Assembly (NCBI GenBank): GCA_934255545.1
Contig: CAKQOE010000022.1
Span: forward strand, 1 to 39,315
Reading direction: 5' to 3'
Length of the DNA: 39,315 nucleotides
From: an uncultured Clostridia bacterium
GTDB lineage: Bacteria; Bacillota; Clostridia; Peptostreptococcales; Anaerovoracaceae
A model generated the notes under the pieces. It saw only the letters and a list, made by a program, of their open reading frames with translations, did not search any database and was not told the DNA's origin. The position numbers and the translations under genes are program-made. Shown here piece by piece: positions 1-8,243 of this stretch (within the stretch, counting starts at the first letter, position 1; each line of letters starts with the position of its first letter).

Positions 1-19
1 TCAAAATAATCTGTTAGAA

Positions 20-97
20 GCATCCCATTCTGCGACGCGGAGCGTTCCGTATATCAGCCGCCGGCATCGGCGTCCCCTTGTTTACAATAATGTATAA
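20..97. repeat. Partial copy of an interspersed repeat (matches right arm of the 22772-23090 element)
   Basis: A block containing CCCATTCTGCGAC, GCGGAGCGTTCCGTAT and, further on, TTTACAATAATGTATA matches, in the same order and orientation, the right arm of the foldback element at 23011-23090 with one single-base gap in the most conserved 29 bases. The copy may continue left of the window, so its full length is unknown. Confidence 0.65.
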
Positions 98-225
98 AAT
101 TTTACATATACGCATACAAATCACACGTTAAAGCGGTAAAATATTCGGTTTGTATACAAATGTGCAAAATAATTTACGCAGTAAACAGCTATTAAAAAAT
201 ATATTATTGAAAATAAATATATGTA

Positions 226-254
226 TTGAAAAACAACAGCTATAGTGGTAACAT
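226..254 (+). promoter_or_regulatory. Putative sigma-A promoter of the glycine riboswitch transcript
   Basis: TTGAAA (226-231), a 17-base spacer and TAACAT (249-254) lie about 50 bases upstream of the riboswitch aptamer. The minus-10 box is imperfect, so the assignment rests on spacing and position. Confidence 0.45.
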
Positions 255-307
255 TGCTATTGCGTTCACACAGAAGGCCGCCGCTGCGGACAACTTGTGG
301 ACAGCGA

Positions 308-442
308 CTCTGGAGAGTCTTTCGTCTGGCAGACGATGATGACCGGTATCCGGATACAGATCATCAGCAGCGTATGTCAGGCAGTAAAGCGCCGAAGGTG
401 TAATGCACAGCCAGTGCCAATCTCTCAGGCAAAAGGACAGAG
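308..442 (+). ncRNA. Glycine riboswitch, single aptamer
   Basis: The conserved core is readable: CTCTGGAGAG at the 5' side, GCGCCGAAGGTGTAA in the middle, and CTCTCAGGCAAAAGGACAGAG at the 3' side, with CTCTG pairing to CAGAG to close P1. No second GCCGAAGG core is visible upstream, so this is a singlet rather than the common tandem. A terminator follows directly and the next gene is an AGCS-family amino-acid symporter, a target class known for this riboswitch. Confidence 0.93.
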
Positions 443-475
443 CTAATGTTTTATAGCTTAATCCTTTCTCTCAGC

Positions 476-516
476 GTCGGAAATCTGAAATAACGAAACA
501 GATTCCGGCTTTTTTA
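476..516 (+). terminator. Intrinsic terminator, riboswitch expression platform
   Basis: CGGAAATCTG pairs with CAGATTCCG (one bulged A) and is followed by a T-run at 510-515. It sits between the glycine aptamer and the symporter gene, so glycine binding presumably decides between termination and read-through. Confidence 0.8.
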
Positions 517-662
517 TTTGCAGGGAAAGAAAATTAAAGAAAAAAACGAAAAAGACAGTCGGAATTTTATTTGATTACATCATATCTTTTTTACATTTAT
601 TTTTTCTATAATACAGTCTTGCCCCTGTGAGAATATGTTTTTTTAGGAGAGGACAGGTAATT

Positions 663-2078
663 ATGGAAACTTTCAACAACATTTTAGGTGCCATCGATAA
701 TTTTGTGTGGGGCGTCCCACTGATGGTACTCATCATCGCAGGAGGAGTACTCCTCACTGTAAGACTTGGTTTACTTCAGATCCGCCATCTCGGCAAAGCA
801 CTCAAGTTCATGATCAAAAATGAAGAAGACGCTCACGGTGAAGTTACAAGCTTCGGAGCACTCTGTACAGCGCTCAGCGCGACTATCGGTACAGGTAATA
901 TCGTCGGAGTAGCGACAGCCGTATGCACAGGAGGACCGGGCGCGCTTTTCTGGATGGTAGTAGCCGCATTCTTCGGTATGGCTACAAAGTATTCAGAAGG
1001 TCTTCTGGCTGTTAAATACAGAACGGTAGATCCTGACGGACATACGCTCGGCGGACCTTTCTATTATATCGAAAAAGGTATGGGCACTCAGTGGAGATGG
1101 CTCGCAAAGATATTCGCATTCTTCGGAGTATGCGTAGGTCTTATGGGTATCGGTACATTTACACAGGTAAACGGTGTAGCCAGCGCAGTAAAGAACTTCT
1201 TTGACCCTGACTCACAGATGATGGTGAACCTCCCTGTAGTAGGCGAGTATTCCATCGCAGTAGTTATCTCAAGCTTCGTTCTCGCTATCTGCGTAGCGCT
1301 CGTAGTTATCGGCGGCATCAAGCGTATAGCTGACGTGTCACAGATCGTAGTTCCGTTTATGTCAGTTATATACGTAGTATTCTGCGTAGCGCTCATACTC
1401 CTCAACATAACTCATGTACCTGAAGCTATCGTAGTTATCGTAAAGGGCGCGTTCAACCCGCAGTCAGTAACAGGCGGTATCGTAGGTACGATGTTCATCG
1501 CCATGCAGAAGGGTGTTGCAAGAGGTATATTCTCAAACGAAGCAGGCCTCGGTTCTGCACCTATAGCAGCAGCAGCGGCTCAGACAAAGGAACCTGTACG
1601 CCAGGGACTCGTTTCAATGACAGGTACATTCATCGATACTATAGTGATCTGTACTATGACAGGTCTTTCTATCGTAGTAACAGGCGCATGGCAGGTAGAA
1701 GGCATAGAAGGCGTTCAGGTAACGACTTACGCATTCCAGAACGGACTTCCTATCCCACCGACAATATCAGCGTTCGTACTCATGGTATGCCTGATATTCT
1801 TCGCATTTACAACTACCCTCGGTTGGGACTACTACAGCGAGCGCTGCCTTGAGTACCTTTCAAACAGAAACATGAAGGTAGTAAGGGCTTACCGCTGGCT
1901 CTACATACTCGCAGTATTCATCGGACCTTACATGACACTCTCAGCAGTATGGACTATCGCTGATATCTTCAACGGACTCATGGCTCTGCCAAACATGATA
2001 GCCCTCATCGTACTCAGCGGCGTCGTAGTAAAGGAAACAAAGAGCTACTTCGAGCGTCACAAGCACGACCTTAATTAA
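663..2078 (+). CDS. Sodium:alanine/glycine symporter (AGCS family)
   Basis: This 471-residue polytopic membrane protein belongs to the alanine-or-glycine:cation symporter family, which imports small neutral amino acids with Na+. The signature region reading ATIGTGNIVGVATAV, then GGPGALFWM and KYSEG, is present, as is NEAGLGSAPIAAAAA, and about ten hydrophobic segments fill the full family length. The start at 663 is chosen over an in-frame upstream ATG at 627 because TTAGGAGAGG (643-652) lies 10 bases before it. A glycine riboswitch with terminator precedes the gene, which points to glycine as inducer or substrate. Specificity between glycine and alanine cannot be read from sequence. Confidence 0.93.
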   Translation: METFNNILGAIDNFVWGVPLMVLIIAGGVLLTVRLGLLQIRHLGKALKFMIKNEEDAHGEVTSFGALCTALSATIGTGNIVGVATAVCTGGPGALFWMVVAAFFGMATKYSEGLLAVKYRTVDPDGHTLGGPFYYIEKGMGTQWRWLAKIFAFFGVCVGLMGIGTFTQVNGVASAVKNFFDPDSQMMVNLPVVGEYSIAVVISSFVLAICVALVVIGGIKRIADVSQIVVPFMSVIYVVFCVALILLNITHVPEAIVVIVKGAFNPQSVTGGIVGTMFIAMQKGVARGIFSNEAGLGSAPIAAAAAQTKEPVRQGLVSMTGTFIDTIVICTMTGLSIVVTGAWQVEGIEGVQVTTYAFQNGLPIPPTISAFVLMVCLIFFAFTTTLGWDYYSERCLEYLSNRNMKVVRAYRWLYILAVFIGPYMTLSAVWTIADIFNGLMALPNMIALIVLSGVVVKETKSYFERHKHDLN

Positions 2079-2095
2079 CACAGCATAAATGAACT

Positions 2096-2210
2096 CTGCA
2101 ATGGATCATAAAGCGCGCGGCGTCAAGCCGCGCATGCATAAACAGCAGCCGTCACCGGCTGTACAGGCGGCCGTGAGGCCGCGAAACGCATGTCAGCGCA
2201 TTCATTGCAG
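2096..2210. repeat. Branched inverted-repeat element in intergenic region
   Basis: CTGCAATG (2096-2103) and CATTGCAG (2203-2210) form an outer stem that encloses three perfect hairpins: GCGCGGC/GCCGCGC (2115-2133), CAGCCG/CGGCTG with loop TCAC (2146-2161) and GCGGCC/GGCCGC with loop GTGA (2167-2182). The 2146-2161 hairpin is the exact reverse complement of 19891-19906. No T-run follows, so it is not a plain terminator. Confidence 0.6.
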
Positions 2211-2265
2211 CATTTCATATTACTAAATATATATGCATAAGATTGTATAATTATTTAAAAATCAA

Positions 2266-2295
2266 GGCGGCTCAGCGGGGCCGCCTATTGTATTT
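2266..2295 (+). terminator. Weak terminator-like hairpin
   Basis: GGCGGC (2266-2271) pairs with GCCGCC (2280-2285) and a T-rich but interrupted tail follows. It overlaps the minus-35 of the next promoter, so it could end the symporter transcript. Confidence 0.35.
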
Positions 2296-2316
2296 ATTGC
2301 AATGTTCCTGTATAAT
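2288..2316 (+). promoter_or_regulatory. Putative promoter of the amino-acid ABC transporter genes
   Basis: TTGTAT (2288-2293), 17-base spacer, TATAAT (2311-2316), 38 bases before the permease start. Confidence 0.6.
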
Positions 2317-2354
2317 ATTTTAGTTGATTAAAAAATAAAACAGGGAGAAATTAT

Positions 2355-3065
2355 ATGGCAGATTATTTACAGGGTATAAAAATCGCAGCCTATGGTATCG
2401 GAACGACGCTGTACGTTACAGCCGGCGCTCTCATCATAGGACTTGTCATCGGACTTATAATGGCGCTCGGAAAGATGTCGCAGCATAAGGTCCTCAAATG
2501 GCCTGCTTCGGTATACGTTGAGATCATACGAGGAACGCCTCTTTTTGTACAGGTGCTTATACTCGCATACGGCGTACCGCAGATGATAAACTCGATGTCG
2601 GGAGGCAGCGTATCGTTTACGTGGAAGCCTATCGTAATAGTAGGTATCATAGCATGCGGACTGAACAGCGGCGCCTACCTCGCAGAGATCATACGAAGCG
2701 GCATACAGGCTGTAAACAAAGGACAGACTGAAGCAGCCCGCTCGCTCGGTATGTCAAGATCGCAGACTATGATAAGCATCGTATTGCCGCAGGCGTTCAA
2801 AGTGATACTTCCGGCCATGGCAAATGAGTTCGTTACACTCATAAAGGAAACATCTATACTGTCATACGTCGGCATCGTTGAAATAACGAGAGAAGGTATG
2901 CTGTGGGCCTCAAGAGACTTCAAGTCATTCCCGGCTTACATCGGCGTAGCTGTTATATACATGTGCATGACGATACCTCTGTCAAGAGTTGTAGCTTATC
3001 TTGAAAAGCGCATGGCAAGCTCAAACGGAGCGCCTAAGGCTAAAAAGAGAAAGGCAGGATTTTAA
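2355..3065 (+). CDS. Polar amino-acid ABC transporter permease (HisM/GlnP type)
   Basis: This 236-residue inner-membrane subunit has the features of the polar amino-acid uptake family: EIIRGTPLFVQ near residues 56-66, EIIRSGIQAVNKGQTEAARSLG as the cytoplasmic EAA loop that docks to the ATPase, and LPQAFKVILPAMANEFVTLIKETS. About five transmembrane segments are visible. A start ATG follows AGGGAG. The ATPase gene begins four bases after the stop, so the two form one operon. No periplasmic-type binding protein gene lies next to the pair, which is unusual for this family; the amino acid transported cannot be assigned. Confidence 0.92.
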   Translation: MADYLQGIKIAAYGIGTTLYVTAGALIIGLVIGLIMALGKMSQHKVLKWPASVYVEIIRGTPLFVQVLILAYGVPQMINSMSGGSVSFTWKPIVIVGIIACGLNSGAYLAEIIRSGIQAVNKGQTEAARSLGMSRSQTMISIVLPQAFKVILPAMANEFVTLIKETSILSYVGIVEITREGMLWASRDFKSFPAYIGVAVIYMCMTIPLSRVVAYLEKRMASSNGAPKAKKRKAGF

Positions 3066-3068
3066 ATC

Positions 3069-3785
3069 ATGATAGAAATAAAAAATCTTGTTAAGCGTTT
3101 CGGCCACAATGAAGTGCTTAAGGGCATAACCGAAACGATACACGATAACGAGGTAGTATGTGTTATCGGACCGTCAGGCTCAGGAAAATCAACGTTTATC
3201 AGATGCCTCAATCTCCTTGAGGAACCTACTGAGGGTGAGATATATCTTGACGGAAAAAGAGTAGAAGAAAAAACTATAAACGAAACAAGGACTCATATGG
3301 GAATGGTATTCCAGCAGTTCAACCTGTTTCCTCATAAATCAGTGCTTGAAAATATAATGATAGCGCCGATAAAAGTAAAAAAGGTATCAAAGGAAGAAGC
3401 TGCTGCAGAAGCCAGAAAGCTGCTCGCAAAGGTAGGTCTTGCCGATAAGGCAGATGCATATCCTGCGGAGCTGTCAGGCGGACAGCAGCAGAGAGTAGCT
3501 ATCGCGAGAGCCCTTGCAATGAATCCTGAAGTCATGCTGTTTGACGAGCCGACATCGGCTCTCGACCCTGAAATGGTCGGAGAAGTACTTGAGATCATGA
3601 AGGAGCTTGCCGCAAACGGGATGACCATGGTGATAGTTACACACGAGATGGGCTTCGCGCGTGAAGCTGCAGACAGAGTATTTTTTATGGATCAGGGTAT
3701 AATCATGGAGCAGGGGACTCCGGATAAGATATTCAATCACCCTGAAAATGAAAGAACAAAGGCATTTTTAAGTAAGATACTGTAG
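3069..3785 (+). CDS. Polar amino-acid ABC transporter ATP-binding protein (GlnQ type)
   Basis: This 238-residue ABC ATPase contains Walker A GPSGSGKS (residues 34-41), Q-loop VFQQFNLFPH, signature LSGGQQQRVAIARAL, Walker B VMLFDEPTSALDPE and the switch histidine in VTHEMGFA. The QFNLFPHKSVLEN and DPEMVGEVL segments are typical of GlnQ/HisP/ArtP proteins. It is co-transcribed with the preceding permease, and together they would energise amino-acid uptake. A solute-binding protein must be encoded elsewhere or is lost. Confidence 0.94.
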   Translation: MIEIKNLVKRFGHNEVLKGITETIHDNEVVCVIGPSGSGKSTFIRCLNLLEEPTEGEIYLDGKRVEEKTINETRTHMGMVFQQFNLFPHKSVLENIMIAPIKVKKVSKEEAAAEARKLLAKVGLADKADAYPAELSGGQQQRVAIARALAMNPEVMLFDEPTSALDPEMVGEVLEIMKELAANGMTMVIVTHEMGFAREAADRVFFMDQGIIMEQGTPDKIFNHPENERTKAFLSKIL

Positions 3786-3841
3786 AATGTATCATCGCAG
3801 GCTCACAAAAAGAGCGGAAACTCCGATATTGACGGTTCTTC

Positions 3842-3870
3842 TTGTATTTGTAATATGCTTGTGGTAAAAT
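3842..3870 (+). promoter_or_regulatory. Putative promoter of the CYTH gene
   Basis: TTGTAT (3842-3847), 17-base spacer, TAAAAT (3865-3870), 57 bases upstream of the CYTH start. A GCTCTTTTTTT run at 3884-3894 can pair with AAAAAGAGC at 3809-3817 across this promoter, possibly ending the upstream ABC transcript. Confidence 0.5.
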
Positions 3871-3927
3871 GATGCGGAAAAATGCTCTTTTTTTGGCAGA
3901 CATACGAGAGCAGGACAGGAGAGTTCA

Positions 3928-4566
3928 ATGGAAATTGAATTTAAATATCTGATTCCGGACGAAGATATGATCGATGAACTCTGGCAGGAAGCTGTATTTA
4001 AAAAGTACGGTGATGTGGATTCCCGTCAGTCGATTCAGATGAAGGCTATATATTATGATACGCCTGATGGCTTGTTAAGCAGCATAGACGCAGCATTCCG
4101 GATCAGACATGAGGGTCCGCACGTTGTTGCGACCATTAAATGGGGTGGAAGACAGACAGATGGTCTTCATGAACGGGAAGAGTTGAATATACAGCTCTCA
4201 GATTCATTTGATGACAGCAAACCGACACTTGATGTTTTTGCTGAGAGTGAAAAAGGACGGGAACTGATAGAACTTATAGGGGACAGACCGCTTAAGAAAA
4301 AGCTTGAAACAGATTTTCTGCGCAGGATAATGCGTATAGATACCGGTTCGACGATATGCGAGGCCGCGCTTGATGTCGGAAAGATAAAGACGACTGCAGG
4401 TGATCTGGACATAAGAGAGCTTGAACTTGAGCTTTATTCAGGCGATATTCATGAAATCGAACATATAGGCGAGGATCTTGCCGCAAAGTTCGGCCTTGTA
4501 CCGGGAGTAAACTCAAAATACGGACGCGGTATGGAACTGCTGAAAAACAGTGAAAATAAAGGCTGA
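3928..4566 (+). CDS. CYTH-domain protein (triphosphate-binding; probable inorganic triphosphatase)
   Basis: The 212-residue protein opens with MEIEFKY, the ExExK motif that gives the CYTH (CyaB-thiamine triphosphatase) tunnel fold its triphosphate ligands. Further conserved positions include YYDTPDGLL, AFRIRHE, TIKWGG, CEAALDVGKI and the acidic strand ELELELYSG. CYTH proteins hydrolyse inorganic triphosphate or related compounds using divalent metal; a class IV adenylate cyclase activity is possible but less common in Bacillota. AGGACAGGAG precedes the start. It lies just upstream of the protein quality-control block but has its own promoter, so a functional link to it is not implied. Confidence 0.85.
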   Translation: MEIEFKYLIPDEDMIDELWQEAVFKKYGDVDSRQSIQMKAIYYDTPDGLLSSIDAAFRIRHEGPHVVATIKWGGRQTDGLHEREELNIQLSDSFDDSKPTLDVFAESEKGRELIELIGDRPLKKKLETDFLRRIMRIDTGSTICEAALDVGKIKTTAGDLDIRELELELYSGDIHEIEHIGEDLAAKFGLVPGVNSKYGRGMELLKNSENKG

Positions 4567-4606
4567 AGCATATTCGCCGGATCCGCTTGACGGTAAGTCA
4601 TCGCCC

Positions 4607-4635
4607 TTTACAAAATTTGATAAAAAGGGTATAAT
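4607..4635 (+). promoter_or_regulatory. Promoter of tig
   Basis: TTTACA (4607-4612), 17-base spacer, TATAAT (4630-4635): a near-consensus sigma-A promoter ending 47 bases before the trigger factor start. Confidence 0.75.
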
Positions 4636-4682
4636 TTTTTGAATATGGATGCAAATCACTTGTAGGAGGAAAGAATTTTAAA

Positions 4683-6068
4683 ATGAAGGCAGAGTTTTTA
4701 AACAGAGAAATAAACACTGTAAGCATGAAGATGGAGATCACTGCAGAGGAATTCGACAGTGCCATCGATAAGGTATATAAGGAAAACAGAAAGCGTTTCA
4801 CAGTGCCTGGTTTCAGAAAAGGTAAGGCAACAAGAAAGATGATCGAAAACTTTTACGGCGCAGATATCTTTATTGAAGACGCAGTTTCAAAGATCTTCAA
4901 CGAAAAGTATCCTGAAGCTCTTGAAGAGATCGGTTATGAGCCTGTAGATTATCCTGATGTTGACCTCAGCGATCAGGAGCTCAAGGCAGGCAGCGGATTT
5001 ACTTTCAACATCAAGTTCCTTACAGAGCCTGAAGTAACTGTACTCCCTGGCGACTACATGGGAATCGAAGTTTCAGTTCCTACAACTAAGGTAACTGAAA
5101 AGGATGTTAACTCACAGCTCAGAAGCTACGCTATGAGAAACGCAAGACTCGTAACTGTTGACAGACCTGCTGAAATGATGGATACAGTAGTTCTCGACTA
5201 CAAGGGATTCAGACCTGACGGCGTTCAGTTCGAAGGCGGTACTGCTGAGAACCACAAGCTCAAGTTAGGCTCAAACGAGTTCGTTCCTGGATTTGAAGAT
5301 CAGCTCGTAGGCGTTAAGGCAGGAGAAGAAAAGGAGATCGAAGTAAAGTTCCCATTCGACTATCCTGAAAAGTCACTTGCTGACCAGGTCATCACTTTCA
5401 AGTGCACTATCCACGAAGTAAAGGAAGAAGAACCGCCTGAGATCAATGATGACCTTGCTAAGGAATGCAGCGAATTCGATACTATCGATGAGTGGAAGGA
5501 AGATATCGAAAAGAAGCTTATCGAAAACAAGAAGATGCAGAACCAGAACAATATAAAGAACGAAGCTATGAAGGAGATCTATGATGAGATCATCGTAGAT
5601 ATTCCTGAAGTAATGATCGAGCATGAGATCGATGAGCTCCTCAGACAGTTCGAGGAACAGCTCAGCTACACTGGCGCAAATCTCCAGATGTATCTCCAGG
5701 AAACTCATACTGATATCGAAGAGTTCAGAGAACAGATCAGATATGACGCTGAAAGAAAAGTTAAGTCACGTCTTATCGTTCAGGCTATTGCAAAGAATGA
5801 AGGCATCGAAGTTTCTGAAGAAGAGCTTACTGAAGAACTCAGAAAGATGGGCGTTCAGTACGGTGTAGACGCTGAAAGAATGAGGGATCTTGTAGGCAAT
5901 GATATCAAGTACATCAAGAACGATATCGCTTCAAAGAAGGCTCTTGATATAATTGCTGCAAATGCTGTAGTAAACGAGATCGACTACGATCAGGTAGAAG
6001 CTCAGAAGTCTGACCAGCAGAAGCTCGAAGACAAAGTAGCTGCTGCTTTAGGCGGAGACCAGCAGTAA
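4683..6068 (+). CDS. tig: Trigger factor, ribosome-associated chaperone and prolyl isomerase
   Basis: This 461-residue protein has the three-domain layout of trigger factor. The N-terminal ribosome-binding domain carries the KRFTVPGFRKGKATRKMIENFYG signature (the FRK contact with ribosomal protein uL23). The FKBP-type isomerase domain spans about residues 155-245, with VVLDYKGF, GSNEFVPGFEDQLVGVKAGEEKEIEVKFP. The helical chaperone arms follow to the C-terminus. It shields nascent chains at the ribosome exit. A strong TAGGAGG precedes the start. The order tig-clpP-clpX-lon is a conserved protein-quality block in Bacteria. Confidence 0.97.
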   Translation: MKAEFLNREINTVSMKMEITAEEFDSAIDKVYKENRKRFTVPGFRKGKATRKMIENFYGADIFIEDAVSKIFNEKYPEALEEIGYEPVDYPDVDLSDQELKAGSGFTFNIKFLTEPEVTVLPGDYMGIEVSVPTTKVTEKDVNSQLRSYAMRNARLVTVDRPAEMMDTVVLDYKGFRPDGVQFEGGTAENHKLKLGSNEFVPGFEDQLVGVKAGEEKEIEVKFPFDYPEKSLADQVITFKCTIHEVKEEEPPEINDDLAKECSEFDTIDEWKEDIEKKLIENKKMQNQNNIKNEAMKEIYDEIIVDIPEVMIEHEIDELLRQFEEQLSYTGANLQMYLQETHTDIEEFREQIRYDAERKVKSRLIVQAIAKNEGIEVSEEELTEELRKMGVQYGVDAERMRDLVGNDIKYIKNDIASKKALDIIAANAVVNEIDYDQVEAQKSDQQKLEDKVAAALGGDQQ

Positions 6069-6133
6069 TACAAAGCATATATGCGTCCGCGGCGACGCGG
6101 ATCATAAACAAGTAAATAATTCGGATTTTTACT

Positions 6134-6165
6134 GGAATAGGATCTGTTTTTGCGGGTCCTATTCC
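6134..6165 (+). other. Stem-loop in the clpP 5' leader
   Basis: GGAATAGGA (6134-6142) pairs perfectly with TCCTATTCC (6157-6165), 30 bases before the clpP start. A second perfect hairpin with a GCGA tetraloop lies at 6086-6101 right after tig. Neither has a T-run, so neither is a classical terminator. They may protect or pace the transcript; no CtsR or CIRCE operator is visible. Confidence 0.5.
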
Positions 6166-6195
6166 GTGTATTCTAAAAAAGAAGGAGGATCGTGC

Positions 6196-6780
6196 ATGGC
6201 GTTAGTACCTGTAGTTGTTGAACAGACAGCGCGCGGAGAGCGCTCTTACGATATATATTCAAGGCTTCTTAAGGACAGGATCATATTCCTCGGCGAAGAG
6301 GTAAATGATTATACTTCAAGCCTTATAGTAGCTCAGCTGCTTTTCCTTGAGTCAGAGGATCCGGACGCTGATATAAATTTCTATATAAACAGTCCGGGTG
6401 GTTCTATAACTGCCGGAATGGCTATATATGATACTATGCAGTACATCAAACCTGATGTAAGCACTATATGCATAGGCATGGCTGCGAGCATGGGCGCTTT
6501 TTTACTTTCATCAGGCGCAAAGGGAAAGAGAATGGCTCTTCCTAACGCGGAGATCATGATCCATCAGCCTCTCGGAGGCATGCAGGGTCAGGTCACTGAT
6601 ATAAAGATACACGCTGACCGTATGCTTAAGATAAAAGAACGCATGAATAAAATACTCGCTGCAAACACAGGTCAGAGACTTTCTGTTATAGAAAATGATA
6701 CTGAGCGTGATAATTTCCTTGATCCTGAAGAAGCTGTAAAATACGGCCTTATAGACAAGGTGATAACAAAGCGTGTATAA
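6196..6780 (+). CDS. clpP: ATP-dependent Clp protease proteolytic subunit ClpP
   Basis: The 194-residue serine protease shows the catalytic serine in GMAASMGAFLL (Ser98), the histidine in EIMIHQPLGG (His123) and the aspartate in the NFLDPEEA region. NSPGGS is the oxyanion/substrate strand. ClpP forms a tetradecameric barrel fed by ClpX or ClpC. The start at 6196 is chosen because GAAGGAGG lies just upstream; an in-frame ATG at 6166 would add ten residues unlike the family. ALVPVVVEQTARGERSYDIYSRLL is the normal mature ClpP N-terminus. clpX follows 124 bases later. Confidence 0.98.
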   Translation: MALVPVVVEQTARGERSYDIYSRLLKDRIIFLGEEVNDYTSSLIVAQLLFLESEDPDADINFYINSPGGSITAGMAIYDTMQYIKPDVSTICIGMAASMGAFLLSSGAKGKRMALPNAEIMIHQPLGGMQGQVTDIKIHADRMLKIKERMNKILAANTGQRLSVIENDTERDNFLDPEEAVKYGLIDKVITKRV

Positions 6781-6904
6781 AAGCGTTCACGTAAATTTAA
6801 TCTAATGAAATATTTATTCGGAATTGACAGAAGGTGCGGCAGGATGCATGCATCAGCCGTGAAAGCGCCGTTATTGCGGTTCCGGAGAAAGGGGACAGTA
6901 GGAT

Positions 6905-8173
6905 ATGGCAAAATTCGACGATACCAAGCAGTTGAAGTGCTCCTTCTGCGGCAAGACGCAGGATCAGGTGCGTCGCCTCGTGGCTGGTCCGGGAGTTTAT
7001 ATCTGTGATGAATGTATCGCTTTATGTGAAGATATCCTCCGCGAGGAATTTTCTGCTGCTGAGCCGGTCCTTGAGGACGGGACTGAGCTGCCTAAGCCTA
7101 AGGAGATAGCAGATCATCTTTCAGACTATGTTATAGGCCAGGATGACGCTAAGAAAAATCTCGCAGTGGCTGTATACAACCATTACAAGAGGATAAAAAG
7201 CCAGAAATACACTGCAGAAGATGATATAGAGATACAGAAGAGCAATATTCTTATGATCGGCCCTACAGGATCGGGAAAGACTCTGCTCGCGCAGACTCTG
7301 GCCAAGATCCTTCAGGTTCCTTTCGCTATCGCCGATGCTACGGCTCTCACAGAGGCCGGTTATGTCGGTGAAGATGTAGAAAATATACTTCTGAAGTTAA
7401 TTCAGGCTGCTGATTATGATATAGAACGCGCTCAGCAGGGTATAATATACATTGATGAAATAGACAAGATCGCGCGTAAGTCTGAAAATGTTTCAATTAC
7501 AAGGGATGTAAGCGGTGAAGGTGTTCAGCAGGCGCTCCTTAAGATACTTGAGGGCACTGTAGCGAGCGTTCCTCCTCAGGGAGGAAGAAAGCATCCGCAT
7601 CAGGAATTCCTTCAGATAGACACTACAAACATATTGTTTATCTGCGGAGGCGCCTTTGACGGTATGGATCAGGTCATCCAGAGAAGGATAGGCGAAAAGA
7701 CTATCGGATTCAATGCCGATATAAAGCCTGTAAAGGGAAATGATTCAGAGCTGCTTTCAAAGATACAGCCTGAAGATCTCCTTAAGTACGGCCTTATCCC
7801 TGAGTTCGTAGGAAGACTTCCTGTACTTGTTACGCTGAAGGAGCTTGACGCTGATGCGCTTGTCAGAATAATCAATGAACCTAAGAACGCACTTTTGAAG
7901 CAGTACAAGAAGTTATTCTCGATGGATAATGTAGAGCTTGAAATAGAGGATGACGCGATAGTAAGGATCGCTGAAAAAGCAATAGAGCGCAAGACCGGTG
8001 CAAGAGGTCTCAGAAGCATCATGGAAAACCTGATGACTGACATCATGTTTGAGATACCGTCACGGCAGGATATACGCAAATGTATAATCACCAAGGATAC
8101 GGTAGATGATAAGGCTGATCCGGCACTCGTGCTTGACGGCGAAGATACAGAAGCTGATTCAAAAGGGGCATAG
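6905..8173 (+). CDS. clpX: ATP-dependent Clp protease ATP-binding subunit ClpX
   Basis: The 422-residue AAA+ unfoldase begins with the zinc-binding domain CSFCGK and CDECIALC. It then carries Walker A GPTGSGKT, Walker B IIYIDEIDKIA, the pore-loop region GYVGEDVE and the EKTIGF loop whose IGF tripeptide docks on ClpP. RKTGARGLRSIME is the sensor 2 region. It recognises tagged proteins and threads them into ClpP. The stop codon overlaps the stem of a strong terminator, separating clpX from lon. Confidence 0.98.
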   Translation: MAKFDDTKQLKCSFCGKTQDQVRRLVAGPGVYICDECIALCEDILREEFSAAEPVLEDGTELPKPKEIADHLSDYVIGQDDAKKNLAVAVYNHYKRIKSQKYTAEDDIEIQKSNILMIGPTGSGKTLLAQTLAKILQVPFAIADATALTEAGYVGEDVENILLKLIQAADYDIERAQQGIIYIDEIDKIARKSENVSITRDVSGEGVQQALLKILEGTVASVPPQGGRKHPHQEFLQIDTTNILFICGGAFDGMDQVIQRRIGEKTIGFNADIKPVKGNDSELLSKIQPEDLLKYGLIPEFVGRLPVLVTLKELDADALVRIINEPKNALLKQYKKLFSMDNVELEIEDDAIVRIAEKAIERKTGARGLRSIMENLMTDIMFEIPSRQDIRKCIITKDTVDDKADPALVLDGEDTEADSKGA

Positions 8174-8191
8174 CATTATGCCCCTTTTTTC
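8160..8191 (+). terminator. Terminator after clpX
   Basis: AAAAGGGGCATA pairs with TATGCCCCTTTTTT; the clpX stop TAG (8171-8173) is inside the stem. Confidence 0.88.
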
Positions 8192-8243
8192 GATATGCGC
8201 TGACTGAGTGCGGGGCATAATTTAAAGACAGGAGGCGGAAACT

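Noticed and set aside
2096..2210. CRISPR-like or tandem repeat array
   Set aside because: The hairpins differ in sequence and there are no equal spacers; it is a set of palindromes. No CRISPR array is visible anywhere in the window.
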